Made by a program: the position numbers and the translations under genes
Assembly: GCF_003432485.1 (NCBI RefSeq)
Contig: NZ_QVNQ01000003.1
Coordinates: 558,001 to 622,000, forward strand
Source: Actinomadura spongiicola
GTDB taxonomy: Bacteria > Actinomycetota > Actinomycetes > Streptosporangiales > Streptosporangiaceae
Length of the DNA: 64,000 nt
Direction of reading: 5' to 3'
Shown: in pieces, positions 57,274 to 64,000 of the stretch
How the letters are laid out: each line of letters starts with the position of its first letter
Numbering within the stretch: the first letter of the stretch is position 1
Notes under the pieces: model-generated
Seen by the model: the letters and a program-made list of their open reading frames with translations, nothing else
What the model was told of the DNA's origin: nothing
The model's database searches: none

Positions 57274-58500
57274 CTAGGACGCACCGGCCGCCGAGAACAC
57301 GTCGTCGCGGGCCTGCTCCAGCGCCGCGTGCAGGGCGCCGCGCAGCACGGGGTTCCCCTCCACCTCGGTCATGGCCACGGTCGGGCGGGTGGGGCTGATA
57401 CGGCCGACGATCTCCTCGATGCGGGTGGCGAGCGGTCGGCCGCCGGCACGGCCGAGGTTGCCCGACAGCACCACGAGCCCCGGGTCCAGGACGATGTTGA
57501 CCGAGGTCACGCCGTAGGAGATGCGGCGGGCGAGATCGTCGAGGAACGGGCCGCCGCGCTCCGGGTCGGCGGCGGCCGCGCGGACGCAGTCCACGGCCGT
57601 CGGCTCGGTGACGCCGTACTCGTGGGCGAGGGCGCGGACCGCGTCCGCGCCGACCAGCGCGCCGTAGCCGCCCGCCAGAGTCGGGATCCCCCAGGTCGTC
57701 GACTCGGTGACGCCCTCGTCCTGGGGGGCGCGGCGGGCGGCGCCGAGCGGCAGCGGCGCGCCGGGCACGGGCAGGTAGCCGATCTCCCCGGCGCCGCCGG
57801 ACCTGCCGCGGTGCAGCCGTCCGCCCAGCATCACCGACAGGCCCATGCCGCGGTCGAGCCACACGAGGGCGAAGTCGTCGGCGCCGTGCGCGGCGCCGTA
57901 GGCGCGCTCGGCGATGGCGGCGAGGTTGACGTCGTTCTCGATCGTCACGGGACGCCGCAGGTCGGTCCGCAGGGCGGCGAGGACGCCCTCGTGCCAGGAG
58001 GGCAGGTCGAAGGAGAACTGGACGTCGCCGGAGCGCGGGTCCACGACACCGGGCGTGCCGATGACGAACGCGCTCAGTTTGGACAGCGCGACCTTGGCGG
58101 AACGGCACGCTTTGACAACGGCGCTGTGGACCATCCTGACCGGTTCGTCGGCGCCGTTCGGGTCGACGGTGACCTGTGCGACGATCCGCCCGGTGATGTC
58201 GGCGACGCCGGCGGTGACCCCGTCCGGGCCCACCTCGAGTCCCGCGACATAGGCGCTCGAAGGGACGACCGCGTACAGTGCGGCGTTGGGGCCACGGCCT
58301 CCGGCCTGCGATCCGACGACCGAGACCAGGCCCCGGGTCTCCAGCCTGGACAGCAGCTGGGAGGCGGTGACCTTGGACAGACCGGTGTGCTCACCGATCT
58401 GGGCGCGGGTCAGCGGGCCCTGCCGGACGAGCAGGTCCAGCGCCGCGCGATCGTTGAGTTCGCGCAGGAGCCTCGGCGTCCCCGGGCGGTTGGCGACCAT
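57274..58500 (-). CDS. ROK-family transcriptional repressor
   Basis: 408 residues from an ATG with GAGGGG upstream. An N-terminal MarR-like winged helix (GPLTRAQIGEHTGLSKVTASQLLSRLETRGLV) is followed by the ROK sugar-kinase fold: VIGTPGVVDPRSGDV, TIENDVNLAAIAERAYG, FALVWLDRGMGLSVMLGGRLHRGRSGGAGEIGYL. The ROK zinc cluster (CxCGxxGC) that normally follows GEIG is missing; the region reads PVPGAPLPLGAARRAPQDE. It is divergent from the sugar ABC operon and probably represses it. The ligand is likely an imported sugar or its phosphate. Confidence 0.92.
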   Translation of the reverse strand: MVANRPGTPRLLRELNDRAALDLLVRQGPLTRAQIGEHTGLSKVTASQLLSRLETRGLVSVVGSQAGGRGPNAALYAVVPSSAYVAGLEVGPDGVTAGVADITGRIVAQVTVDPNGADEPVRMVHSAVVKACRSAKVALSKLSAFVIGTPGVVDPRSGDVQFSFDLPSWHEGVLAALRTDLRRPVTIENDVNLAAIAERAYGAAHGADDFALVWLDRGMGLSVMLGGRLHRGRSGGAGEIGYLPVPGAPLPLGAARRAPQDEGVTESTTWGIPTLAGGYGALVGADAVRALAHEYGVTEPTAVDCVRAAAADPERGGPFLDDLARRISYGVTSVNIVLDPGLVVLSGNLGRAGGRPLATRIEEIVGRISPTRPTVAMTEVEGNPVLRGALHAALEQARDDVFSAAGAS

Positions 58501-58554
58501 GCTGGCTACCCCTCGATTGTCTTCAGTGTCTCAATCCGCTAACGGCAGTTTTGT

Positions 58555-58573
58555 TTAGGAAAGTTTCTTGTTA
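58555..58573. promoter_or_regulatory. Candidate ROK operator
   Basis: TTAGGAAA-G-TTTCTTGTTA is an imperfect dyad, close to the TTAGGAAA-type palindromes seen before ROK-regulated sugar operons in actinomycetes. It stands in an A/T-rich island in the divergent region, 55 bp before the ROK start and about 190 bp before the lipoprotein gene. Confidence 0.5.
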
Positions 58574-58678
58574 GTTTACGCCCAAGCGTCGACCGGTCCG
58601 GTACCCCGGACCGGGGGCGCGCGCAGAGCGCGGACTGGCGAGCAGGGCGCCCGCGAGCGTTGCGACCGCAAGAGGAGC

Positions 58679-58693
58679 ATGGCTGGACCCTAA
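58679..58693 (+). other. Four-codon leader ORF (MAGP-stop) upstream of the sugar-binding lipoprotein gene
   Basis: An ATG at 58679 with a strong ribosome-binding site (AGAGGAG) directly upstream reads Met-Ala-Gly-Pro-stop. A hairpin GACCC-TAAA-GGGTC (58686-58699) contains the stop codon in its loop. Such mini-ORFs can set up translational attenuation; here it may be chance. Confidence 0.4.
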
Positions 58694-58761
58694 AGGGTCG
58701 CCATCTCCCCTTGCACCGCAGGCCACAAGGCCGCGCGAGGCGATGCCGGAAAGGATCTCCA

Positions 58762-60027
58762 GTGAAGTACATCAAGGTTGCGGCCGTCGCGGCCGCGATC
58801 GCCCTGGCCGCCACGGCCTGCGGGGGCGACGGTGACGGCGAGGAAGGCGCGGGCAAGGACCCGGCGCAGCTCAAAGTGTGGATGATGGGCGAGGGAACCC
58901 CGGAGCAGACGAAGTTCCTCGACGCCGTCGAAGCGGAGTTCAAGACCAAGCACCCGAACACCGACGTGCAGATCAAGTACGTCCCCTGGCCGCAGGTGGC
59001 TACAACGTTCCAAAAGGCGGCGGCCGGAGGTGAGGGGCCCGACGTCACGGAGCTGGGCAACACCGACGTCCAGTCCCACATCGAGCAGGGAAACCTGGCC
59101 GACATCACCGACGAGTACGACGACTGGGCCGACTCCAAGACGCTGAACAAGACGGCGCTCGCCAACGACCAGGCGGACGGCAAGACCTACGCGGTGCCGT
59201 GGTACGGCGGCGTCCGGGCCATCTGGCACCGCAAGGACTGGTTCCAGGAGCTCGGCATCCAGCAGCCGAAGAACTGGGCCGACCTCGTCGCCGCGGCGAA
59301 GAAGATCCAGGACGAGAAGAAGGTCCCCGGCATCGGGGTGCCGACCGACCAGACCAACGCGCTGCTCAGCTTCATCTGGGGCAACGGGGGCGAAGTCGCC
59401 GTCAAGGAGGGCGACAAGTGGGTCGGCAAGCTCGACCAGCCGCAGGCCGTCGAGGCGGTGAACTTCGTCGCGGGCCTCATCTCCAAGGAGAAGGTCGCGC
59501 CCGAGAAGTACATCGGCCTGGACGAGCTGGAGGGCCCGCAGCGCGACTTCGCGCTCGGCAAGCTCGGCATGTACATCGACGGCAGCTGGTCCCTGAAGGA
59601 ACTGAAGAAGATCTCCGACAAGGACGCCTCCCAGTGGGCCGTCTTCCCGATCCCGAGCAAGAGCGGCGGCAACGCCCCGGTCCTCGCGGGCGGTTCCGAC
59701 CTCGGCGTCTGGAAGGACACCAAGGCCAAGAAGGCGGCGTTCGACTACATCACCGTCCTCAACAACGCGAAGAACGCCAAGGCCTGGGCCGACTACAGCG
59801 GCTTCTCGTCGATGCGCTCGGACGTGGCGTTCACCGACCCGCAGCTTGCGGCCTTCACCAGCATCGCCACGAACACCAAGTTCGCGCCGATCAGCACGGG
59901 CTGGGGCGAGTTCGAGCAGGCCAAGAAGGTGCTGCCGAACGCCCTCAAGGCCATCGTGCAGGGCAAGTCCGCCGATGAGGAGTTGAAGAAGGCGAACGAG
60001 CAGGCCAACACCCTGCTGAACCAGTAG
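58762..60027 (+). CDS. Sugar ABC transporter substrate-binding lipoprotein (family 1)
   Basis: 421 residues from a GTG at 58762 with GGAAAGGAT upstream. Signal peptide MKYIKVAAVAAAIALAATAC with the lipobox Cys at residue 20. The family-1 solute-binding fold shows LKVWMMGEGTPEQTKFLDAV, YVPWPQVATTFQKAAAGGEG-DVTELGNTDV, YAVPWYGGVRAIWHRKDWF and FSSMRSDVAF. Similar proteins bind chitobiose, GlcNAc or cellobiose; the intracellular hexosaminidase of the operon points to an amino-sugar oligomer. It lies 22 bp before the first permease. Confidence 0.92.
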   Translation: MKYIKVAAVAAAIALAATACGGDGDGEEGAGKDPAQLKVWMMGEGTPEQTKFLDAVEAEFKTKHPNTDVQIKYVPWPQVATTFQKAAAGGEGPDVTELGNTDVQSHIEQGNLADITDEYDDWADSKTLNKTALANDQADGKTYAVPWYGGVRAIWHRKDWFQELGIQQPKNWADLVAAAKKIQDEKKVPGIGVPTDQTNALLSFIWGNGGEVAVKEGDKWVGKLDQPQAVEAVNFVAGLISKEKVAPEKYIGLDELEGPQRDFALGKLGMYIDGSWSLKELKKISDKDASQWAVFPIPSKSGGNAPVLAGGSDLGVWKDTKAKKAAFDYITVLNNAKNAKAWADYSGFSSMRSDVAFTDPQLAAFTSIATNTKFAPISTGWGEFEQAKKVLPNALKAIVQGKSADEELKKANEQANTLLNQ

Positions 60028-60049
60028 TCATCGGCTGATCGGAACGTCC

Positions 60050-61021
60050 ATGCTCGACACCGCACCGGCGGTGGGGAAGGCGCCCGGCCGGAGATCGTCC
60101 GGCCGGGCGCGGTCCCGCCGCAGGCCCCGTCTCGGTCCCTACCTGCTGATCGCGCCGACCGTGATCGTGATCGCCGTCCTGATGTTCTGGCCGATGATCC
60201 AGATCGGGATCATGTCGTTCCAGAAGGTCGGCAACCGCCAGTTGCGCGGCGAGCCGGCGGAGCCGGTCGGCACCGAGAACTTCGACAAGATCCTCAACGA
60301 CCCGTTCTTCTGGCAGACCGTCCGGCACACCGTGCTGTTCGCCATCGTGGCGGTGTCACTGACGCTGGTCATCGGGACGCTCATCGGGCTCCTGCTGAAC
60401 AGGCTCGGCAAGAAGATGTCGTCCTTCGTCGCGGGCGGCGTGATGGTCGCCTGGGCCACCCCGCCCGTCACCGCGGCCATCATCTTCACCTGGCTGTTCG
60501 GCTCCACGGGCGGCGTCGTCAACTGGTTCCTCGACCTGCTGCCGAACTTCCTCGTCGGCGGCGGCTGGTCCGACTACAACTGGTTCGCCACCCCGCTGTC
60601 CACCTACACCGTCCTCACGGTGTGCGTGGTGTGGCAGGCGTGCCCGTTCATCGCCGTGTCCGTGCTGGCCGGGCTGAAGAGCATCCCCGGCGAACTGTAC
60701 GAGGCGGCGCGGGTGGACGGCTCGGGCCCGTGGCGGACGTTCTGGAGCCTCACCTACCCGATGCTCAAGCCGATCTTCCTCGTGCTGCTGGTCATGTCGA
60801 TCATCTGGGACTTCAAGGTCTTCACCCAGCTGTTCATCATGTCCGGAATGGCGAACCGCGACGCGTTCAACCTGTCGCTGTACGCCTACTCCGAGGCGTT
60901 CGGCTCGCTTAATCCGAAGCTCGGCATGGGCTCGGCGATCGCGCTGGTGCTCACGGTGATCCTGCTCATCGTCACCGCCCTCTACGTGCGGGTCATGGTG
61001 CGTCAGGGGGAGACGAAATGA
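60050..61021 (+). CDS. Sugar ABC transporter permease (MalF-like)
   Basis: 323 residues with six membrane helices after a very basic N-terminus (RRSSGRARSRRRPRLG). The EAA loop is IPGELYEAARVDGSGPWRTFWSLTYPML. It makes the channel with the next protein. Its stop overlaps the ATG of the second permease (ATGA). No ATPase gene follows; in streptomycetes such systems use a shared MsiK ATPase, and the same is inferred here. Confidence 0.93.
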   Translation: MLDTAPAVGKAPGRRSSGRARSRRRPRLGPYLLIAPTVIVIAVLMFWPMIQIGIMSFQKVGNRQLRGEPAEPVGTENFDKILNDPFFWQTVRHTVLFAIVAVSLTLVIGTLIGLLLNRLGKKMSSFVAGGVMVAWATPPVTAAIIFTWLFGSTGGVVNWFLDLLPNFLVGGGWSDYNWFATPLSTYTVLTVCVVWQACPFIAVSVLAGLKSIPGELYEAARVDGSGPWRTFWSLTYPMLKPIFLVLLVMSIIWDFKVFTQLFIMSGMANRDAFNLSLYAYSEAFGSLNPKLGMGSAIALVLTVILLIVTALYVRVMVRQGETK

Positions 61022-61914
61022 CGTTCGCGACCACGAAGCGGCGGGCGGGCACGGGCCACCGCCGTCCCGCCGGACCGCACCGCCTGCGGCGCAAGATCCT
61101 GCTGAACGGCGCGGGGGTGCTGGTCTTCTTCCTCGCCGTGTTCCCGGTCTTCTGGATGGCGTCCACCGCCTTCAAGCCCAACACCGAGATCTTCAGCACG
61201 ACCCCGAAACCGTTCCCGTCCGACCCGACGCTGGACCACTTCGACCTGGTCCTGAACGGCGGCATCGCGGAGGTCAGCTTCTGGGAGTACTTCCGCAACA
61301 GCGCCATCCTGGCGATCGTCACCGTCGTGGCGTCGAGCCTGCTCGCGCTGATGGCGGCCGTCGCGGTGGCCCGGTTCCGCTTCCGGTTCCGCACCACCTT
61401 CCTGATCATGCTGCTGATCGTGCAGATGGTGCCGCTGGAGGCGCTGGTCATCCCGCTGTTCCTCGACCTGAAGCAGCTCGACCTGCTGAACAGCCTGGCC
61501 GGGCTGGCCCTCGTCTACATCGGCTTCGCCGTGCCGTTCGCGATCTGGATGCTGCGGGGATTCGTCGCCGCGGTACCGCCCGAACTGGAGGAGGCCGCCG
61601 CCATCGACGGCGCCGGCCCCATCCGGACGTTCTTCACCGTCCTGCTCCCGCTGGTCGCTCCCGGGCTGGTGGCGACCAGCATCTTCTCCTTCATCACCGC
61701 GTGGAACGAGTTCATCTTCGCGTTCACGTTCCTCGACGACCAGAACAAGTACACCCTCCCGATCATGCTGCAGTTCTTCTTCGGACGCAGCGGCAACGCT
61801 TGGGGGCCCATCATGGCAGCGTCCACGCTGCTCACCATTCCCGTCATCGCGTTCTTCCTCCTCGTCCAGCGCCGTATGGTGTCCGGCCTGACCGCCGGGG
61901 CGGTGAAGGGGTGA
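61018..61914 (+). CDS. Sugar ABC transporter permease (MalG-like)
   Basis: 298 residues, six membrane helices, EAA loop VPPELEEAAAIDGAGPIRTFFTVLLPLVAP. N-terminal VFPVFWMASTAFKPNTEIFS is typical of MalG-type permeases. The stop overlaps the GTG of the hexosaminidase gene (GTGA), so the enzyme is made together with the transporter. Confidence 0.94.
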   Translation: MTFATTKRRAGTGHRRPAGPHRLRRKILLNGAGVLVFFLAVFPVFWMASTAFKPNTEIFSTTPKPFPSDPTLDHFDLVLNGGIAEVSFWEYFRNSAILAIVTVVASSLLALMAAVAVARFRFRFRTTFLIMLLIVQMVPLEALVIPLFLDLKQLDLLNSLAGLALVYIGFAVPFAIWMLRGFVAAVPPELEEAAAIDGAGPIRTFFTVLLPLVAPGLVATSIFSFITAWNEFIFAFTFLDDQNKYTLPIMLQFFFGRSGNAWGPIMAASTLLTIPVIAFFLLVQRRMVSGLTAGAVKG

Positions 61915-63377
61915 CGACCGACGACATCACCACCGCGGCCGAGCTCGGCCGGCTGGCCCGCGGCACCCTGCTCCCGTCCTTCCCGGGCCCGACCGCGCCG
62001 CGCTGGCTGCTGGACGAACTGGAGGCCGGCCTCGCCGGCGTCACCCTGTTCGCCCTCACCGGCAACGTGCAGAGCCCCGAGTCCCTGGCCGCGCTCACCG
62101 CGCAGATGCGCAAGGCCGGCGACCCGTTCGTCACGATCGACGAGGAGGGCGGCGACGTCACCCGCCTCGGCGGTCACCAGACCGGCAGCCCCTACCCGGG
62201 CAACGCGGCGCTCGGCGCCGTGGACGACCCGGAGCTGACCCGGCGGATCTACCGCTCCCTGGGCGCGGAGCTGGCCGAGGTCGGCGTCAACTTCAACTTC
62301 GCGCCGTCGGTGGACGTCAACACCGCCGACGACAACCCGGTGATCGGCACCCGCTCGTTCGGCTCCGATCCCGACCTCGTCGCCCGGCACGCCGCCGCGT
62401 CCGTCACCGGGACGCAGGAGGCGGGCGTCGCGGCCTGCGCGAAGCACTTCCCCGGCCACGGCGCGACCGTGGACGACTCCCACCTGTCGATCCCGCTCGT
62501 CGACGCCGACCTGGACCTGCTGGACCGGCGCGAGCTGGTCCCGTTCCGGGCGGCGATCGAGGCCGGCACCCGCGCGGTGATGACCGGGCATCTCAACCTG
62601 CCCACCATCACCCGCGGTGTGCCGGCGACCCTCTCCCCCGCCGCCATCACCGGACTCCTGCGGGAACGGCTCGGCTACGAGGGCGTCATCGTCACCGACG
62701 CCCTCGACATGGAGGGCGCGAGCGGCGCGATCGGCATCCCGGAGGCGTCCGTGCGGGCCCTCATCGCGGGCGCCGACCTGCTGTGCCTCGGCCCGAACGA
62801 GCACGCCGAGACGCTCCGGGCGACGCTCGCCGCCATCGGTGCGGCCGTCCAGACCGGGCGGCTGTCCCCGGACCGGCTGCGGGCCTCGGCCGAGCGCACC
62901 CAGCGGCTCAAGGAGTGGCTCGCCGCCCCCTCGCCCGCCGTCATCGACCGCGCCGCCGGACTGGAGGCCGCCCGCCGCGCCATCCGCGTGTCGGGCTCAC
63001 TGCCCGGCTGGGAGTCGGCGCCGCTCGTCGTCGAGTCGGAGGCCACCGGCAACATCGCGGTCGGTCCGACCCCGTGGGGCCTCGGCCCCTGGGCGCCCGA
63101 CGCGATCCACGCGGACGGCGCGGACGGGACGGAGGACCAGGCCATCGCCCGCGCCCGGGGCCGCGGCCTGGTCGTCGTGCTGCGCGACGCCCACCGGCAC
63201 GCGGGCCAGCGGGCGCTCGCCACGGCGCTGCTGCGGGCCCGTCCCGACACCGTCGTCGTGGAGATGGGCCTGCCCGTCTGGCGTCCCGGCTCCGCCGTCT
63301 ACATGGCCACCTACGGGGCCGCCGCCGCCAACGCCCAGGCCGCCGCCGAGCTGCTCGGGCTGACCCCGGCCGCCTGA
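61911..63377 (+). CDS. GH3 family beta-N-acetylhexosaminidase (NagZ-like)
   Basis: 488 residues from a GTG at 61911, no signal peptide. The NagZ signature KHFPGHGATVDDSHLSIP supplies the Asp-His acid/base dyad on its loop; the nucleophile Asp is in VIVTDALDMEGASG. Substrate-binding VTIDEEGGDVTRL and NFNFAPSVDVNT are also present. It removes N-acetylglucosamine from oligosaccharides or muropeptides in the cytosol. Being coupled to the sugar transporter, it probably hydrolyses what that system imports. A C-terminal ~150-residue domain extends beyond the catalytic barrel of short NagZ proteins. A four-fold repeat overlaps the stop. Confidence 0.9.
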   Translation: MTTDDITTAAELGRLARGTLLPSFPGPTAPRWLLDELEAGLAGVTLFALTGNVQSPESLAALTAQMRKAGDPFVTIDEEGGDVTRLGGHQTGSPYPGNAALGAVDDPELTRRIYRSLGAELAEVGVNFNFAPSVDVNTADDNPVIGTRSFGSDPDLVARHAAASVTGTQEAGVAACAKHFPGHGATVDDSHLSIPLVDADLDLLDRRELVPFRAAIEAGTRAVMTGHLNLPTITRGVPATLSPAAITGLLRERLGYEGVIVTDALDMEGASGAIGIPEASVRALIAGADLLCLGPNEHAETLRATLAAIGAAVQTGRLSPDRLRASAERTQRLKEWLAAPSPAVIDRAAGLEAARRAIRVSGSLPGWESAPLVVESEATGNIAVGPTPWGLGPWAPDAIHADGADGTEDQAIARARGRGLVVVLRDAHRHAGQRALATALLRARPDTVVVEMGLPVWRPGSAVYMATYGAAAANAQAAAELLGLTPAA

Positions 63378-63410
63378 AGGCCGCCTGAAGGCCACCTGAG
63401 GCCGCCTGAT
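63369..63410 (+). repeat. Short tandem repeat over the hexosaminidase stop
   Basis: GCCGCCTGAAG, GCCGCCTGAAG, GCCACCTGAG and GCCGCCTGAT follow one another (10-11 bp units). The first unit contains the true stop codon; the others repeat it in three frames. Confidence 0.85.
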
Positions 63411-63417
63411 GAACCCG

Positions 63418-63462
63418 CGACGCGCCCGCCGGACACAGAGCCCGGTTCCGGCGGGCGCGTCG
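63418..63462 (+). terminator. Terminator of the sugar ABC operon
   Basis: A perfect 16-bp stem, CGACGCGCCCGCCGGA (63418-63433) with TCCGGCGGGCGCGTCG (63447-63462), and a 13-base loop, 40 bp after the stop. Confidence 0.85.
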
Positions 63463-63504
63463 TGCCGGGGCCGAGCGGTCTGATCGGCAAGGGATAATGG
63501 TCCT

Positions 63505-63969
63505 ATGAGATTGTCCGCCCGGGTCGACTACGCGTTGCGCGCCGCCGCCGAGCTGGCGGTCGCCGGGAGCCGGCCGGTGACCGCGGTACAGCTCGCCGAG
63601 GCGCAGCAGATCCCGCCCAAATTCCTGGAGAACATCCTCGGCCAACTGCGCCGGTCCGGCCTCGTCCGGAGCCAGCGGGGACCCGAGGGCGGCTACTGGC
63701 TGGCCCGCCCGGCCGACCAGATCTCCCTCGCCGACATCATCCGCGCCATCGACGGGCCGCTGCTCGGCGTGCGGGGCGAACGTCCCGAGCACGTCGGGTA
63801 CGAAGGGCCCGCCCGTTCGCTCCAGGACGTCTGGATCGCGCTGCGCGCCAGCGAGCGCGCCATCCTGGAGCACGTCAAGCTCGGGCACATCGCCACGGGC
63901 GAACTGCCCGACCCCGTCCGCAAGCTCACCGAGGACCCGGCCGCCTGGGAAAGCCCGTCGTTCATCTGA
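63505..63969 (+). CDS. Rrf2-family transcriptional regulator without cysteines
   Basis: 154 residues. Rrf2 winged helix: MRLSARVDYALRAAAELAVA, AVQLAEAQQIPPKFLENILGQLRRSGLVRSQRGPEGGYWL. The Fe-S binding Cys cluster of IscR/NsrR-type members is absent; there is no Cys in the protein, so it is a CymR-like or ligand/partner-sensing member. A GATAAT box (63493-63498) ends six bases before the ATG, so the gene may be leaderless. Its targets are unknown. Confidence 0.92.
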   Translation: MRLSARVDYALRAAAELAVAGSRPVTAVQLAEAQQIPPKFLENILGQLRRSGLVRSQRGPEGGYWLARPADQISLADIIRAIDGPLLGVRGERPEHVGYEGPARSLQDVWIALRASERAILEHVKLGHIATGELPDPVRKLTEDPAAWESPSFI

Positions 63970-63978
63970 GGCCCTTCC

Positions 63979-64000
63979 ATGCCGGAAGGTGACGTCGTCT
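63979..64000 (+). CDS. Fpg/Nei family DNA glycosylase, first codons only
   Basis: The right edge cuts a frame that begins MPEGDVV. Fpg/Nei glycosylases start with the catalytic Pro2-Glu3 (MPEGD is typical of actinobacterial Nei). Only seven codons are visible, so this is a call from the start alone. It would follow the Rrf2 gene by 9 bp. Confidence 0.6.

Overview
The window is chromosomal DNA of a high-GC Gram-positive actinomycete, most likely a Streptosporangiales/Thermomonosporaceae-type organism (Actinomadura or a relative). The evidence is the strong G/C bias at third codon positions, frequent GTG starts, ATGA/GTGA/TGATG overlaps between genes, and actinobacterial family markers (DUF3097, DUF3046, Lhr, the HrcA-DnaJ-RsmE-PhoH-YbeY order, the RecA-RecX-MiaB-MiaA-DapF-HflX order). 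The genus is inferred; no rRNA is present. I saw no tRNA, CRISPR array, insertion sequence or prophage.

Layout. 1-9.5 kb: a CBS/DUF21 membrane protein, YbeY, PhoH, a HIT protein, an ECF sigma factor with a coupled membrane partner, RsmE, DnaJ and HrcA (CIRCE operator), then DUF3097 and HemW. 9.6-19.6 kb: a DUF4870 protein, LepA, S20, an accessory island (KptA RNA 2'-phosphotransferase, a HAD phosphatase and a LysR regulator), then HolA, ComEC and ComEA. 19.6-25 kb: an MFS exporter with a divergent AraC regulator, HutI, a decayed gene and HflX. 25-31 kb: a glycolate/glyoxylate module (AceB, GlcD, GlcE, GlcF). 31-38 kb: an orphan histidine kinase, DapF, MiaA, two small conserved genes and MiaB. 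38-46 kb: a GluABCD-type glutamate ABC transporter, an S9 peptidase and RNase Y. 46-57 kb: DNA-repair genes (RecX, RecA, Lhr) with an ATP-grasp gene, DUF3046 and SecA2. 57-64 kb: a ROK repressor divergent from a sugar ABC operon ending in a NagZ-like hexosaminidase, then an Rrf2 regulator and the first codons of an Fpg/Nei glycosylase.

How the parts work together. GlcDEF makes glyoxylate and AceB condenses it with acetyl-CoA to malate. The ROK-controlled operon probably imports amino-sugar oligosaccharides (two permeases, a lipoprotein, no own ATPase) and hydrolyses them inside the cell. HrcA with CIRCE controls hrcA-dnaJ. recA carries both a LexA-type SOS box and a motif like the LexA-independent PafBC (RecA-NDp) promoter; a weaker PafBC-like motif lies directly before a probably leaderless lhr.

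Most unusual points: (1) a 192-bp-period in-frame tandem duplication that copies the start of comEC between comEA and comEC; (2) similar duplications of the 3' end of lhr and of the stop region of the hexosaminidase gene; (3) the kptA/HAD/LysR island, which could handle RNA 2'-phosphate and the ADP-ribose phosphate by-product; (4) a pair of ~110-bp direct repeats with hairpins between rny and recX; (5) a four-codon leader ORF ahead of the sugar-binding lipoprotein gene.
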